From assembly GCA_016297265.1 (NCBI GenBank), contig JAEDHB010000002.1, forward strand, positions 1 to 64,000: a stretch of 64,000 nt of DNA. Reading direction: 5' to 3'. Below are positions 16,142 through 25,069 of this stretch, piece by piece (position 1 is the first letter of the stretch; each line of letters begins with the position of its first letter). A program made the translations under genes and the position numbers. Origin of the DNA: Butyrivibrio sp. (lineage in GTDB: Bacteria; Bacillota; Clostridia; Lachnospirales; Lachnospiraceae). The notes beneath the pieces were generated by a model. It saw only the letters and a program-made list of their open reading frames with translations, had not been told where the DNA came from and searched no databases.

Positions 16142-17317
16142 CTAAATAATATTTGCAGAATTAATACCGTCTGTAAGTATTTCCTTTCTGACAAGCTGTA
16201 ATCCGTTCTTATCAGAATAAAATACTACATTCGGAAGTTCCCTTGTTAGGAACAAAGCCATACCTTCCGTAACTGAATAAGCTCCGCATCTTTCAAAAGC
16301 AAAGAAATCCCCTTTACTTAGTTCAGGGAAATCAACGGCTGCCAGAAGCACATCATTGACAGTACAAAGTGAACCATATACGCTGTAGGATTTAACATCC
16401 TTTCCGTCTGATATGCATTGCATATAAGGTTTTTTCATTCCCCTTATCTGTCCGTAGTAATTGAGCTGGTGAATACCGCCGTCGATAATGCAGATATTGT
16501 GTTCCTCGGTTTTCTTAATATCAACTACAGAGCTGAGATAATATCCGCATGGTGTAGCAATAAATCTGCCCATCTCTATTGTGATATGCTCATAGGCTTT
16601 GACGCTGTCGAGAATCTCTGCAAAGCCTGCAAGTTCTTCCTCAGGGTCAAACTCGTCATCACCTTCAAAATATGTGACAGAAAGGCCCGGCCCGTATTCC
16701 AGTTCGTGAAGAATAATACCATAGGTTGTCTTAATATATTCGGCATATTCTTCAAGCATTGCAATTTCCTTTGCAATCTTCTTCTGTTTTTTCTGTGTTC
16801 CCGAATAGTAATGCAGACCTTGGATTTCAATTCTGTCGTCTTGCTTGATTCTCTGAAGAATTCTCTCAAAGGTCTCTTTGTCAACGCCAAATTGATTACC
16901 GCTTGAAAGCCTGATTAATACCTTAATACATGTATTCTGTTCCCTGCACACTTTGCTGAGAATCTCATAATGTGTCTCGGATTCAATGGTAAAAATCCCC
17001 TTGCCCCCGCAAAGTCCCATGATTCTTGTCATGGATTCATAGGTCTTGTTGACCCCCGACACAACAATTTTCTCCGGAGCGATGCCCATCTTGTTGCAAA
17101 TCTCATACTCACCCGGAGAGCATACCTCAAATTTATCCGTATATTCATTCATCGGACCGATGATAAACGGATTTGCTTTCATTGCATAACAGCAAAGGGC
17201 CTTCTTCCCGATATATTTATTGATCAGATCAACTCTTTCCTTCAATAAATCAAGGTCAAATACATAGGAAGGTGTTCCAAAATTTGCCGCTGCTTCTTTA
17301 ATCATTTCAACAGTCAT
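16142..17317 (-). CDS. PLP-dependent decarboxylase, fold type III (diaminopimelate/BtrK-like)
   Basis: A 391-residue enzyme of the DAP/ornithine decarboxylase family. The PLP lysine is in CCYAMKANP; further motifs are EVCSPGEYE, GLHYYSGTQ, LEYGPGLS, EMGRFIATPCGYY and the dimer-partner CTVNDVL and RCGAYSVTEG. Its ATG overlaps the stop codon of the AMP-ligase gene. Relatives such as BtrK decarboxylate an amino acid held on a carrier protein rather than a free one; given the ligase, MBOAT and SGNH neighbours that mode is attractive here. A role in lysine synthesis is less likely because the gene is far from dapA/dapB. Substrate is inferred only. Confidence 0.88.
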   Translation of the reverse strand: MTVEMIKEAAANFGTPSYVFDLDLLKERVDLINKYIGKKALCCYAMKANPFIIGPMNEYTDKFEVCSPGEYEICNKMGIAPEKIVVSGVNKTYESMTRIMGLCGGKGIFTIESETHYEILSKVCREQNTCIKVLIRLSSGNQFGVDKETFERILQRIKQDDRIEIQGLHYYSGTQKKQKKIAKEIAMLEEYAEYIKTTYGIILHELEYGPGLSVTYFEGDDEFDPEEELAGFAEILDSVKAYEHITIEMGRFIATPCGYYLSSVVDIKKTEEHNICIIDGGIHQLNYYGQIRGMKKPYMQCISDGKDVKSYSVYGSLCTVNDVLLAAVDFPELSKGDFFAFERCGAYSVTEGMALFLTRELPNVVFYSDKNGLQLVRKEILTDGINSANII

Positions 17318-18834
17318 TATTTTTTCCCCTTATTTGCATATATTTCTTTTAATTCATTTCTGTCTATTTTGCCATTCTTGGTCAAAGGCATTTCATCCAC
17401 CTGCATAAATACATTAGGAATCATAAATTCCGGCACCTTGGTCTTCATGGCATCAATAATTTCCTTGCGCTCAGCCTCACCCACATAGAAGGTGACGATT
17501 TTATTTTTTTCAGTATCAAAAAATGTACATGCTCTGTCCACGCCGCAGATTGCATTGATTGCGGAATCTATCTCCTCCAATTCAATCCTGTGACCCATAT
17601 GCTTAATCTGGAAATCCTTTCTTCCGGCAAAATAGAACATGCCATCCTCGCCATAATATGCAAGATCCCCTGTTCTGTAAATCATCTCAGGATATGCACT
17701 GTTAAGCGGATTCAGAGTAAATGCCTTCGCCGTATTCTCAGGATTGTTATAATATCCCAGAGCAAGTGCTGTGCCGGCAACACATATTTCACCGGATCTG
17801 CCTGCTTCTGTGATTTCCTTATCTTCATCATCAAGGAGAAATACCTTCTCATTCTTAAAGGCATATCCCATTGGAAGCTTATCCTCCTCAGTAAATTCAC
17901 GGTCCAAAATATAATAAGTACAATTACATGTAATTTCGGTAGGTCCGTAAAGGTTTACAAACATTGCATCAGGATAATATGCTCTCCACTGATTAAGCTG
18001 CTTAATCGGCATCATCTCACCACTGAACATAATCTTTTTGATTGCGGATGGTACCTTGTATTTCAGTCCGTGAAGACGATTGAGCAGGCACAATGCGGAA
18101 ACTGCCCATACAAGTGTAGTAACCTTATTATCCTCAAGCATATCGATTACATTGTTAGGGAACATAAAATATGCTTTTGGAATAATAATAAGTGTGGCAC
18201 CGGTTTTGAGGCAGGAATAGATATCCTTGACGGATACATCAAAATCAAAAGGTGCCTGATTGGCCATTACATCCTTGTCGGTAATACCGAAGGTATCTGT
18301 GAAAACATCAATAAAATCAATAACCGATCTGTGGCAGATAACCACTCCCTTTGGCACACCGGTCGAACCGGACGTAAAAATACCATATAACGGATCCGTA
18401 TCAATTGAATTATTTCTTATCTGTAAAAGTTTATTCTCATCAATATCTGATTTGACATCATCAAAAAACACGATTGAACCCTTATATCCCGACTCTTCAA
18501 GTTTGTCCCTTTTGTCAGGTGTTGTAAGAACAATCCCGGCATTAAGGACTGTAAGAATCTGATTGATTCTCTGCGTCGGGAAGGACGGATCCAAAAGCAC
18601 ATAGAATCCTCCTGCATATACAATACCCATAAAAAGCTGCAACACTTCAACACTCTTTTCAGAAAATACAACAACAGGACTCCTTGATTCAATTTTATCT
18701 GAAAGGAAGGTTCCGACTTCCTTTGCCCTATTCAGCAATTCGCTGTAGGTACACTGCGCTTTCTCATCCTTTGCTGCTATTTTTGAAGGAAACATCTTCG
18801 CAGAATTCTCAAGATATTCCAAAACGTTTTTCAT
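17317..18834 (-). CDS. AMP-forming amino-acid ligase (DltA-like adenylation enzyme)
   Basis: A 505-residue stand-alone adenylation enzyme that would activate a carboxylate with ATP and pass it to a phosphopantetheine thiol. Core motifs are YGIFTSGSTGVPKGVV (P-loop), NLYGPTEITCNCTYY, YRTGDLAYYGEDG and the C-terminal MPLTKNGKIDRNEL with the catalytic Lys. No carrier domain is fused. The ATG at 18834 has GGGAG upstream and is preferred over one five codons earlier. It begins a run of four overlapping or near-touching genes. A DltA-type D-alanine role is possible, but the following decarboxylase argues for another amino acid. No dltC-like gene lies within the window. Confidence 0.9.
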   Translation of the reverse strand: MKNVLEYLENSAKMFPSKIAAKDEKAQCTYSELLNRAKEVGTFLSDKIESRSPVVVFSEKSVEVLQLFMGIVYAGGFYVLLDPSFPTQRINQILTVLNAGIVLTTPDKRDKLEESGYKGSIVFFDDVKSDIDENKLLQIRNNSIDTDPLYGIFTSGSTGVPKGVVICHRSVIDFIDVFTDTFGITDKDVMANQAPFDFDVSVKDIYSCLKTGATLIIIPKAYFMFPNNVIDMLEDNKVTTLVWAVSALCLLNRLHGLKYKVPSAIKKIMFSGEMMPIKQLNQWRAYYPDAMFVNLYGPTEITCNCTYYILDREFTEEDKLPMGYAFKNEKVFLLDDEDKEITEAGRSGEICVAGTALALGYYNNPENTAKAFTLNPLNSAYPEMIYRTGDLAYYGEDGMFYFAGRKDFQIKHMGHRIELEEIDSAINAICGVDRACTFFDTEKNKIVTFYVGEAERKEIIDAMKTKVPEFMIPNVFMQVDEMPLTKNGKIDRNELKEIYANKGKK

Positions 18835-18867
18835 AATCAACTCTCCCATACTAAATACTCAACTTGT

Positions 18868-18897
18868 AACATAGCATTATTGACATAAACTGTCAAT
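18868..18897 (-). promoter_or_regulatory. Promoter of the Dlt-like operon with overlapping inverted repeat
   Basis: On the minus strand a perfect -35 box TTGACA (18891-18896) is 17 bp from a -10 box TATGTT (18868-18873). A 7-bp inverted repeat (ATTGACA at 18879-18885, TGTCAAT at 18891-18897, 5-bp spacer) covers the -35 region and could be an operator. Confidence 0.6.
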
Positions 18898-18910
18898 ATG
18901 ATTTATTTCA

Positions 18911-20827
18911 TTATTCATCATTCCCGGACAATTCCGATTTCTTAATCTGCTTAACCCTGTACATCTCCCGGTCTGCAAATTTGATAATGGTCTCCAGTGT
19001 TTTCACCTTGCCTGCAGGTGCAATATAACTTCCGCAGCTACAGCTGACCTTGTACGTTTTCCCGGAAGACCTGTTGTATTTTGCAAGATATTCATCAACC
19101 TTATCAATGAAGAAATTCGCATCTTCCTTGGCTTCACAGACGCCGAGGGCAAAGAACTCATCGCCCCCGATTCTGGCACATACATCATTACCTGAATTGG
19201 CAAATTCTATTGCATTGGCGCATTGTGTGATTGCATTGTCACCCTCATCATGCCCGAAATTGTCATTAATTGATTTCAAACCGTCAAGGTCGACGCCGAT
19301 TCCCATAATATACTGACCGGTCTGGCTCTTTTCAAATATCAGCTCGCTCTCGCGAATAAGTCCCCGCCTGTTAAAAAGCATTGTAAGCGGGTCCCTGACA
19401 TACATATAGTCCAGCTGTTTAACCGCTGCTTCCTTGTCACTTCTGATACAAAAATCACCAATGGCGTTGCTGAGTGTTCTGAACATAGAATTACACACCA
19501 GGGATGCATCATAATAATCCGTCAAAAGCACAACCACATAGCCAAGAATTTTTCTGTTAAAATATAATGGATGAATATAAGTAAACACATCCGTGGATGA
19601 ATCCCTGCAGGATTCAGGAAGCATCTGCCAAAGAGGAAATCTCTCGCTTACAATTTTCCCGTTTTCATTAAGATAATATGCCGTCATAATCTCGGTAAAA
19701 AGTTCCTCATCATTATCCTTCCTACCGAAAATATCATTATTGCTCAAAAGATTGTCGTTGAAGCAGAAAACAACTTTTTCCATATCATTGATAAATGTAT
19801 TGGAAAAAATGCATCCCAGCAAATCGTCCATAGTTACGGCGGCGGTCATATCATTTGTAAGATTTACAAGGTCATAATTAAAATCCTTGTAGATATCATA
19901 TATTTTGTAATGAAATTTTGAAAATCTGCTTATGTTAACTCTGTCCTTTGGCTTACATCCGCAGGATTGTCCAAACACATGGATGGGTTCAATTCGTGTC
20001 AATGCCTCAACTGGCGTGCCCTCCCAATGACTGATTAATGTCTGAACAGCACAATATCCGGACTGGAACAAACCTCTCTTTATCGTGGACAAGGCAGGAT
20101 AATACAGCTCTCCTTCAATAATACCGTCATATCCTGTAACAATTACATCCTCAGGAACCTGCATTCCATGCTCCCCAAGATAATCAATAACATGCATTGC
20201 CATCAGGTCATTACAGCATACAATTGCATCCGGAAATTCCAGACTGCTGTTGTAAAATCTGTCAATTACTTCATATGTATTGGCTCCAAAATCACCATAA
20301 CCCATTCGTTCTTCTTCAAATTCAATATTGTTATCCGCCAATACTTCCTTGAAAGCTTCGATTCGGTTGTTTGATTCCATACTGTCCCTAAAGCCTGCAA
20401 TCAGGTTGATTTTCCTGCAATTATGTACATCAATAAGATGTTTTACCATACCACGCATTCCGTTGGTGTCATCATATTCGATGCAGTAGCAGCCATCCTC
20501 CCTGTCATCAAGGATAACCACCGGTATACCGGCAGCCTTAAAACGGTCAGCCAGTTCTGTAACCTTGCTTCTGTTAATAAAGTGGGTTGCCAGAATGATC
20601 GCTCCGTCAATATCATCCGTATTTGCCAGCTCAAAAATACTGTTTTCACCGCGCTCAAGTTTGCGTGATTTCTCGTAGCTGGCAACATGTGTATCATAAT
20701 TATACAGACTGCTCAGTGCAATAAGATGAATCTTATTATCTTTGCAGGCCTGCTGAATTCCTCTCTCAAGTTTACCGTTAAAGTCTCTGTCACTACCGGT
20801 TCCGCAATAAATAATTGTCTTGTTCAT
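18911..20827 (-). CDS. LacI-type sugar-sensor domain fused to a GGDEF diguanylate cyclase
   Basis: A 638-residue cytoplasmic protein. Residues 1 to about 285 look like a LacI/periplasmic-binding-protein ligand domain (GAIILATHFINRS, GIPVVILDDRE, PDAIVCCNDLMAMHVIDYL, VIVTGYDGIIEGE) but without the DNA-binding helix-turn-helix that precedes it in repressors and without a signal peptide. A middle region (about 290-460) is unassigned. Residues about 470-630 are a GGDEF domain with RDPLTMLFNRRG, GVDLDGLKSINDNFGHDEGD and an intact RIGGDEF, so it should make cyclic di-GMP. No RxxD inhibitory site is visible five residues before GGDEF. Ligand binding to the sensor is inferred to control synthesis. 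Confidence 0.88.
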   Translation of the reverse strand: MNKTIIYCGTGSDRDFNGKLERGIQQACKDNKIHLIALSSLYNYDTHVASYEKSRKLERGENSIFELANTDDIDGAIILATHFINRSKVTELADRFKAAGIPVVILDDREDGCYCIEYDDTNGMRGMVKHLIDVHNCRKINLIAGFRDSMESNNRIEAFKEVLADNNIEFEEERMGYGDFGANTYEVIDRFYNSSLEFPDAIVCCNDLMAMHVIDYLGEHGMQVPEDVIVTGYDGIIEGELYYPALSTIKRGLFQSGYCAVQTLISHWEGTPVEALTRIEPIHVFGQSCGCKPKDRVNISRFSKFHYKIYDIYKDFNYDLVNLTNDMTAAVTMDDLLGCIFSNTFINDMEKVVFCFNDNLLSNNDIFGRKDNDEELFTEIMTAYYLNENGKIVSERFPLWQMLPESCRDSSTDVFTYIHPLYFNRKILGYVVVLLTDYYDASLVCNSMFRTLSNAIGDFCIRSDKEAAVKQLDYMYVRDPLTMLFNRRGLIRESELIFEKSQTGQYIMGIGVDLDGLKSINDNFGHDEGDNAITQCANAIEFANSGNDVCARIGGDEFFALGVCEAKEDANFFIDKVDEYLAKYNRSSGKTYKVSCSCGSYIAPAGKVKTLETIIKFADREMYRVKQIKKSELSGNDE

Positions 20828-20890
20828 ATAGCCACCAATTAACCCTCAACAAATAGAAATACTACAAAATATATAGACTTTAATTATAAC

Positions 20891-21520
20891 TTATTTCCAA
20901 AAAGAATTAAAGTCCAATTTACATCTTTCAATTCTTCCGCTAATATCCGTAAAATGCCCGCCATTCTCCATCAGAAATACAGTTTCCGCATATTCCTTTG
21001 TCTTTTCGACTATTTTCACTGTGTTTTCCAACACACTTTTCCTCATAGGATTATTCGTCTTTGCTTCTCTTTTCCCCAGGGATATAAAAGCATGTTTTAC
21101 ATTCATCCTGTTATTCTCAAAATATTCCAAGGCATTTTCATACCACATTGAACCCGATACCGAACCAACAAAATCAAAAATTCTGTATCGAGTGCTCATG
21201 TACAAAGCTTCCAGTCCTCCAAGGGAATAACCTCCCACGCCTCTGATCCCCTGTTTAAAACCCAGTTGTTCTTCAATGACGGGAATTATATTCTTCACCA
21301 TTTCCTCAGCAAAAACATCGCCGTCCCCCGTACCGTTATTACCGGCACTCTTCCACGGAGTCATCATACTGTTCCACTCGCAGGGATAAATCATGGCAAC
21401 CGCCATATCTGCCGCAGGCGTTATATCTACTTTTTCAGCGCAAAAAAAATAAAGCACTGCCCCGGGTTTTGTGTCCGCACAATTTATTATTTCAATACCG
21501 CAATTTCTCAATCGAAGCAT
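20891..21520 (-). CDS. Alpha/beta-hydrolase, esterase family
   Basis: A 209-residue protein with a nucleophile elbow GVGGYSLGGLEALY, a likely acid in the following third and a C-terminal His in ENGGHFTD. It resembles the putative-esterase (esterase D-like) family, acting in the cytoplasm on small esters. I chose ATG 21520, which follows GGAGG by 7 bp; the open frame runs further upstream but would then overlap the divergent substrate-binding-protein gene by 122 bp. It is next to no obvious pathway partner. Confidence 0.75.
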   Translation of the reverse strand: MLRLRNCGIEIINCADTKPGAVLYFFCAEKVDITPAADMAVAMIYPCEWNSMMTPWKSAGNNGTGDGDVFAEEMVKNIIPVIEEQLGFKQGIRGVGGYSLGGLEALYMSTRYRIFDFVGSVSGSMWYENALEYFENNRMNVKHAFISLGKREAKTNNPMRKSVLENTVKIVEKTKEYAETVFLMENGGHFTDISGRIERCKLDFNSFWK

Positions 21521-21629
21521 ATTGATACCTCCGTAATCAATAATAACACCATTCGGATTTACGGTCAAAATAACATTTTGCCAAATATGTGCATATAGTA
21601 AATTATCAGCTAAAATAAGGGTGAATAAT

Positions 21630-22601
21630 ATGAAAAGAATTTCCATTCTCCTGCTCGTTATTATGGCAGCAATGCTATTGCTTGCAGGTTGTACCAAAAA
21701 GAAAGGATCCGGCAACATCCCCGTTAAAGTCAACGAAGTTGCCCATTCCATTTTTTACGCGCCTCAGTATGTAGCATACGAGCTGGGATATTTTGAAGAG
21801 GAAGGCCTTGATGTCAGCATAGAAACCGGCTTTGGTGCTGACAAAACAATGACAGCCCTTCTCTCCGGCAACGCGGACATCGGCTTTATGGGTTCCGAAT
21901 CCACAATCTATGCCTACGCCGAAGGAGCGTCCGATTATGCCGTCAATTTTGCGCAGCTGACACAGCGTGCCGGCAATTTCCTTGTATCCAGAACGAATGA
22001 AAAGGATTTTGACTGGAACAGTCTGCGCGGCAAATCCGTACTCGGAGGACGTCCCGGCGGAATGCCTGAAATGATTCTTGAATACATTCTGAAGCAAAAA
22101 GGCATCGACCCAAATGAAGAGGTGGAAATAGTACAGAACATTGACTTCGGACTCACAAGCGGTGCCTTTTCAGGAGGTCAGGCGGACTATACCGTGGAAT
22201 TTGAACCCGGTGCTACAGCCCTGGAGGATGAAGGTGTGGGCTATGTAGTAGCCTCCCTGGGAGTCGAAAGCGGTTATGTTCCTTACACTGCATACAGTGC
22301 CAAAAAAAGCTATATCGAAAAAAATCCTGACATAATCAAAAAATTCAAAAAGGCTATCGAAAGAGGCCTTGAATATGTTGCCGCGCACAGTTCCAAAGAC
22401 ATTGCCAAGGTCATAGCTCCTCAATTTGCCGAAACTGATGTTGATACAATATGCAAAATAGTTGACAGATACAAATCCCAGGACACCTGGAAAAGAACTA
22501 CGGAATTTACGGAAGAAGCCTTTGACTTACTGCAGGATATTCTTATCAGTTCCGGTGAACTAAAAGAAAAAGTTCCGTATAGCGATTTAGTACAGAATTG
22601 A
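21630..22601 (+). CDS. ABC-transporter substrate-binding lipoprotein, NMT1/THI5-like
   Basis: A 323-residue lipoprotein with signal peptide and lipobox LLLAGC. The mature part matches the NMT1/THI5/SsuA-like type-2 binding proteins: HSIFYAPQYVAYELGYFEEE near the N-terminus, SGNADIGFMG, LRGKSVLGGRPGGMPEM, and a C-terminal LLQDILISSGEL. Family members bind thiamine precursors, sulfonates, nitrate or riboflavin. ATG 21630 has AAGGG upstream; a GTG three codons earlier is less likely. No permease or ATPase gene lies beside it, so it is an orphan or works with a distant transporter. Confidence 0.85.
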   Translation: MKRISILLLVIMAAMLLLAGCTKKKGSGNIPVKVNEVAHSIFYAPQYVAYELGYFEEEGLDVSIETGFGADKTMTALLSGNADIGFMGSESTIYAYAEGASDYAVNFAQLTQRAGNFLVSRTNEKDFDWNSLRGKSVLGGRPGGMPEMILEYILKQKGIDPNEEVEIVQNIDFGLTSGAFSGGQADYTVEFEPGATALEDEGVGYVVASLGVESGYVPYTAYSAKKSYIEKNPDIIKKFKKAIERGLEYVAAHSSKDIAKVIAPQFAETDVDTICKIVDRYKSQDTWKRTTEFTEEAFDLLQDILISSGELKEKVPYSDLVQN

Positions 22602-22605
22602 AAAA

Positions 22606-22651
22606 AGGCTGTCGCATCAACGAATTAATAAAATTCGTGAAGCGACAGCCT
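22606..22651. terminator. Bidirectional intrinsic terminator
   Basis: A 10-bp GC-rich inverted repeat (22606-22615 with 22642-22651, AGGCTGTCGC/GCGACAGCCT) with an inner 7-bp stem (22620-22626 with 22632-22638). On the minus strand it is followed by six T, so it ends the YhfC-like gene; it also lies 4 bp after the plus-strand lipoprotein gene. Confidence 0.8.
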
Positions 22652-22659
22652 CCGTTGTA

Positions 22660-23598
22660 TTACAGCTTACTAAGATTACTGAATCTTGGAAGCTTGTTTT
22701 CTTTCTTTTCCTGTTCTTCGCTTTCCCTTATGTGGGAGAATGCTTCTTTTGCATAATACTTAAGATAAATTCTCATACAAAGATATCCAAAAAATCCGAG
22801 TGTTGCAACGCCCATTCCAATCCATGCACCAACATTTATTGCTCCCACAACATATCCATAATATGCACATTGAAGTACGAAAATGAATCCAAAACAGATT
22901 GCATACCAGCCTTTGCTGATTTTATCCTTGTATGCGGCATACATAGGTACTGAAGCAAGGAGATGGACAAGCAGCATGATAACTGTCCACGCAAGAATTG
23001 CAAAGTGCATAGCCGGTTCATATTCATACATTTTGACATAGGTATCAAGCATATTCTGTGTAATTTCCTTATCGATAAAGGACTGCCAGCCACTTGAATT
23101 AAGGGCCGAGTAAAATACAACATAACTAAAATAGTTGACTATGCACACTGCTGCTTCCATCGTCATAAGTCCTATACCTATGGAAGTAGAGTCCGCAAGC
23201 TTTGTCAGCCTTGACTGGTAAAGTCTGAGTACCATATATCTTCCAAGCAATGCAAAGCCTGCAGTAACAAGTCCGCCAACCAAAATCTTTACTCCATTAT
23301 TGGAATACACTGCCTCAGGCATAAATCCAAGAATTAAATCTGCAATTTTTGGTCCTCCGATAAGGAAGAATACAAAATATGTTGCAATTCCGCCAAGGAC
23401 GAAACTGAATTTTCCTTTATGTCTTCTCCATACTACAAAAATGAGAACAAATGTAATTGCCAGAGTTACAAGCATAGATATCAATGCATATGGCATTGCT
23501 GAAGAATCTGTTTTTGAATCAATACTTATTCTTTCCGGCAATGTTGCAACTTCGGCCGTCGTCTCTTCAACATTATTCTCTGCTACCAGATACTCCAT
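22660..23598 (-). CDS. Polytopic membrane protein resembling the YhfC family
   Basis: A 312-residue protein with about eight membrane helices and a charged C-terminal tail. The stretch GIGLMTMEAAVCIVNYFSYVVF followed by NSSGW is like the glutamate-containing segment of YhfC-type putative intramembrane metalloproteases, but the GGHGGxE-like motif of that family is degenerate here and no clear metal His is left. I therefore treat it as a diverged, possibly non-catalytic member. GGAGG precedes the ATG. It is transcribed alone and ends at a strong terminator. Confidence 0.5.
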   Translation of the reverse strand: MEYLVAENNVEETTAEVATLPERISIDSKTDSSAMPYALISMLVTLAITFVLIFVVWRRHKGKFSFVLGGIATYFVFFLIGGPKIADLILGFMPEAVYSNNGVKILVGGLVTAGFALLGRYMVLRLYQSRLTKLADSTSIGIGLMTMEAAVCIVNYFSYVVFYSALNSSGWQSFIDKEITQNMLDTYVKMYEYEPAMHFAILAWTVIMLLVHLLASVPMYAAYKDKISKGWYAICFGFIFVLQCAYYGYVVGAINVGAWIGMGVATLGFFGYLCMRIYLKYYAKEAFSHIRESEEQEKKENKLPRFSNLSKL

Positions 23599-23895
23599 TA
23601 TTTTACCTCCGTAGTACTATTTTATTGTTAATACCCCTTACAGCTAGTAAGAAAATGAGCAATGACCAATCCTTCATTGCAACACTCTTATTCCATATAA
23701 AATCCCTTGTTTCTATTCCATAATTACTCTTTCCATCTCCACTAACTTCTTTGGTTCTTGCAACCTTCTCAATCGACATCACAAAAATACTCCAGAGACA
23801 ATAAGGAAGAATTCTACTGCATATGACCCGTTTGAAACAATAGTACCATTTCTTTTCCTCATAATTGTCTATCTCTCCTAATGAAGTGTATTCAT
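23599..23895. other. AT-rich intergenic stretch
   Basis: About 300 bp between the YhfC-like gene and the acyltransferase gene. A minus-strand open frame crosses it but has no clear ribosome site, unlikely amino-acid content and overlaps the acyltransferase end, so I do not call a gene. No hairpin or riboswitch is recognised. Confidence 0.4.
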
Positions 23896-24999
23896 CTACT
23901 TTTCTACAATAAAAAGAGCCTTTATTCTCTGACCTTTTTTCTTCCATACCCAACGTAATAGTATTGAAAAAAAGTGTATAAATAATGCAGTGGCACACGA
24001 AATTCCCAAATAGACAAACATCCTGTTCTTATATGATAATTCTGGAAAGAAATCGCTTATTCTATGACTTAATGCAAGATGTCCCAAATACATTGAAAAA
24101 CTAAATGTTCCTAACCAACTAAACACTTTAAAACCAAATATATTTTTTGAAAATGTTTGTTCAGAATAAGATAATAATACTGCGAATGCCAAAGCAAATA
24201 AGCATACAAAGTCGTTCATTACCTTTGTCCCATGTGTCATATGATATATTACAACACCATAAGACATAAATTCCATTATTGTCAACAATACCCTAGGAAA
24301 CAATTTAAAATGTATTCGTTGATAAAAATGAGTTCCGACTTTATATATAATGGTACCTAATGTTATTTCCGTAAATGCTCTGAAAGTTCCTTTAAGCACT
24401 AGTCCCATCCACGCATCCGGAGTTCTTAAATGACCATATTTCTGATATAGAATTCCCAGCGATACTGCAACAATTAATGGTGCCCAAACATAATACCACA
24501 TATCTTTCTTTTTAACAATTATCGGATATAACAAGAGCATAACCAATACCATAGATCCCAAATACCAGGCGACACCATTTACATTATACATCTTCATTCC
24601 GCCTTCAGTAATAAACAGCAAATCCCAAATAGAAAAAAACAATCTTCCAACAATTTTTTTCAAGCCGGCATTAGTTGCTACATTAGCAATGCAAAACGAT
24701 ATAATAAATGCAATGTAATAATTGGGGCAAAATCCCTTAATCCTATTCCATACATATGAAAATGATTGTTTTCCTAGTGAAACACTATTCAAATTTGCAA
24801 CATTTGCATTTGCTAATCTTGCATTTTCTATGCTTCTAGCAAAATATACCCCACTTACAATAAAGAAAAATTCTACTGCTAATGCTCCTAAAGGGAAGAG
24901 AGCATTATTACCTGTTGCAAAATATTGTCCATGAAAAATAATGATAATCACTGAAAAAGCAAATTTCCAAAAATCGATTGCTCCATTTCTTTTATTCAT
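23896..24999 (-). CDS. Acyltransferase 3 family membrane protein (OafA-like)
   Basis: A 367-residue protein with about ten membrane helices that fits Acyltransferase_3: N-terminal RNGAIDFWKFAFSVIIIIFHG (with the conserved His), FFFIVSGVYFARS, and C-terminal SWLGTFSFSMYLGHLALSHR. These proteins O-acetylate or otherwise acylate surface sugars. There is no C-terminal SGNH domain. The DNA is visibly richer in A and T than the genes around it (many ATA, AAT, TTA codons), which suggests recent acquisition. It has its own near-consensus promoter and does not belong to an operon. Confidence 0.85.
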   Translation of the reverse strand: MNKRNGAIDFWKFAFSVIIIIFHGQYFATGNNALFPLGALAVEFFFIVSGVYFARSIENARLANANVANLNSVSLGKQSFSYVWNRIKGFCPNYYIAFIISFCIANVATNAGLKKIVGRLFFSIWDLLFITEGGMKMYNVNGVAWYLGSMVLVMLLLYPIIVKKKDMWYYVWAPLIVAVSLGILYQKYGHLRTPDAWMGLVLKGTFRAFTEITLGTIIYKVGTHFYQRIHFKLFPRVLLTIMEFMSYGVVIYHMTHGTKVMNDFVCLFALAFAVLLSYSEQTFSKNIFGFKVFSWLGTFSFSMYLGHLALSHRISDFFPELSYKNRMFVYLGISCATALFIHFFSILLRWVWKKKGQRIKALFIVEK

Positions 25000-25040
25000 C
25001 GTATTCCTGCCTTTCTCTACAATCTACAATTAGCTTGCAT

Positions 25041-25069
25041 ATTATAACACTAGTATATAATTCGTTCAA
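25041..25069 (-). promoter_or_regulatory. Near-consensus promoter of the acyltransferase gene
   Basis: On the minus strand TTGAAC (25064-25069) and TATAAT (25041-25046) are separated by 17 bp, about 40 bp before the ATG. Confidence 0.65.

Noticed and set aside
21521..21751. Longer N-terminus for the esterase gene
   Set aside because: It would overlap the divergent lipoprotein gene, and the GGAGG-led ATG at 21520 is better.
23603..23998. Minus-strand open frame of about 131 codons
   Set aside because: It overlaps the end of the acyltransferase gene, has no good ribosome site and unlikely composition; no family is recognised.
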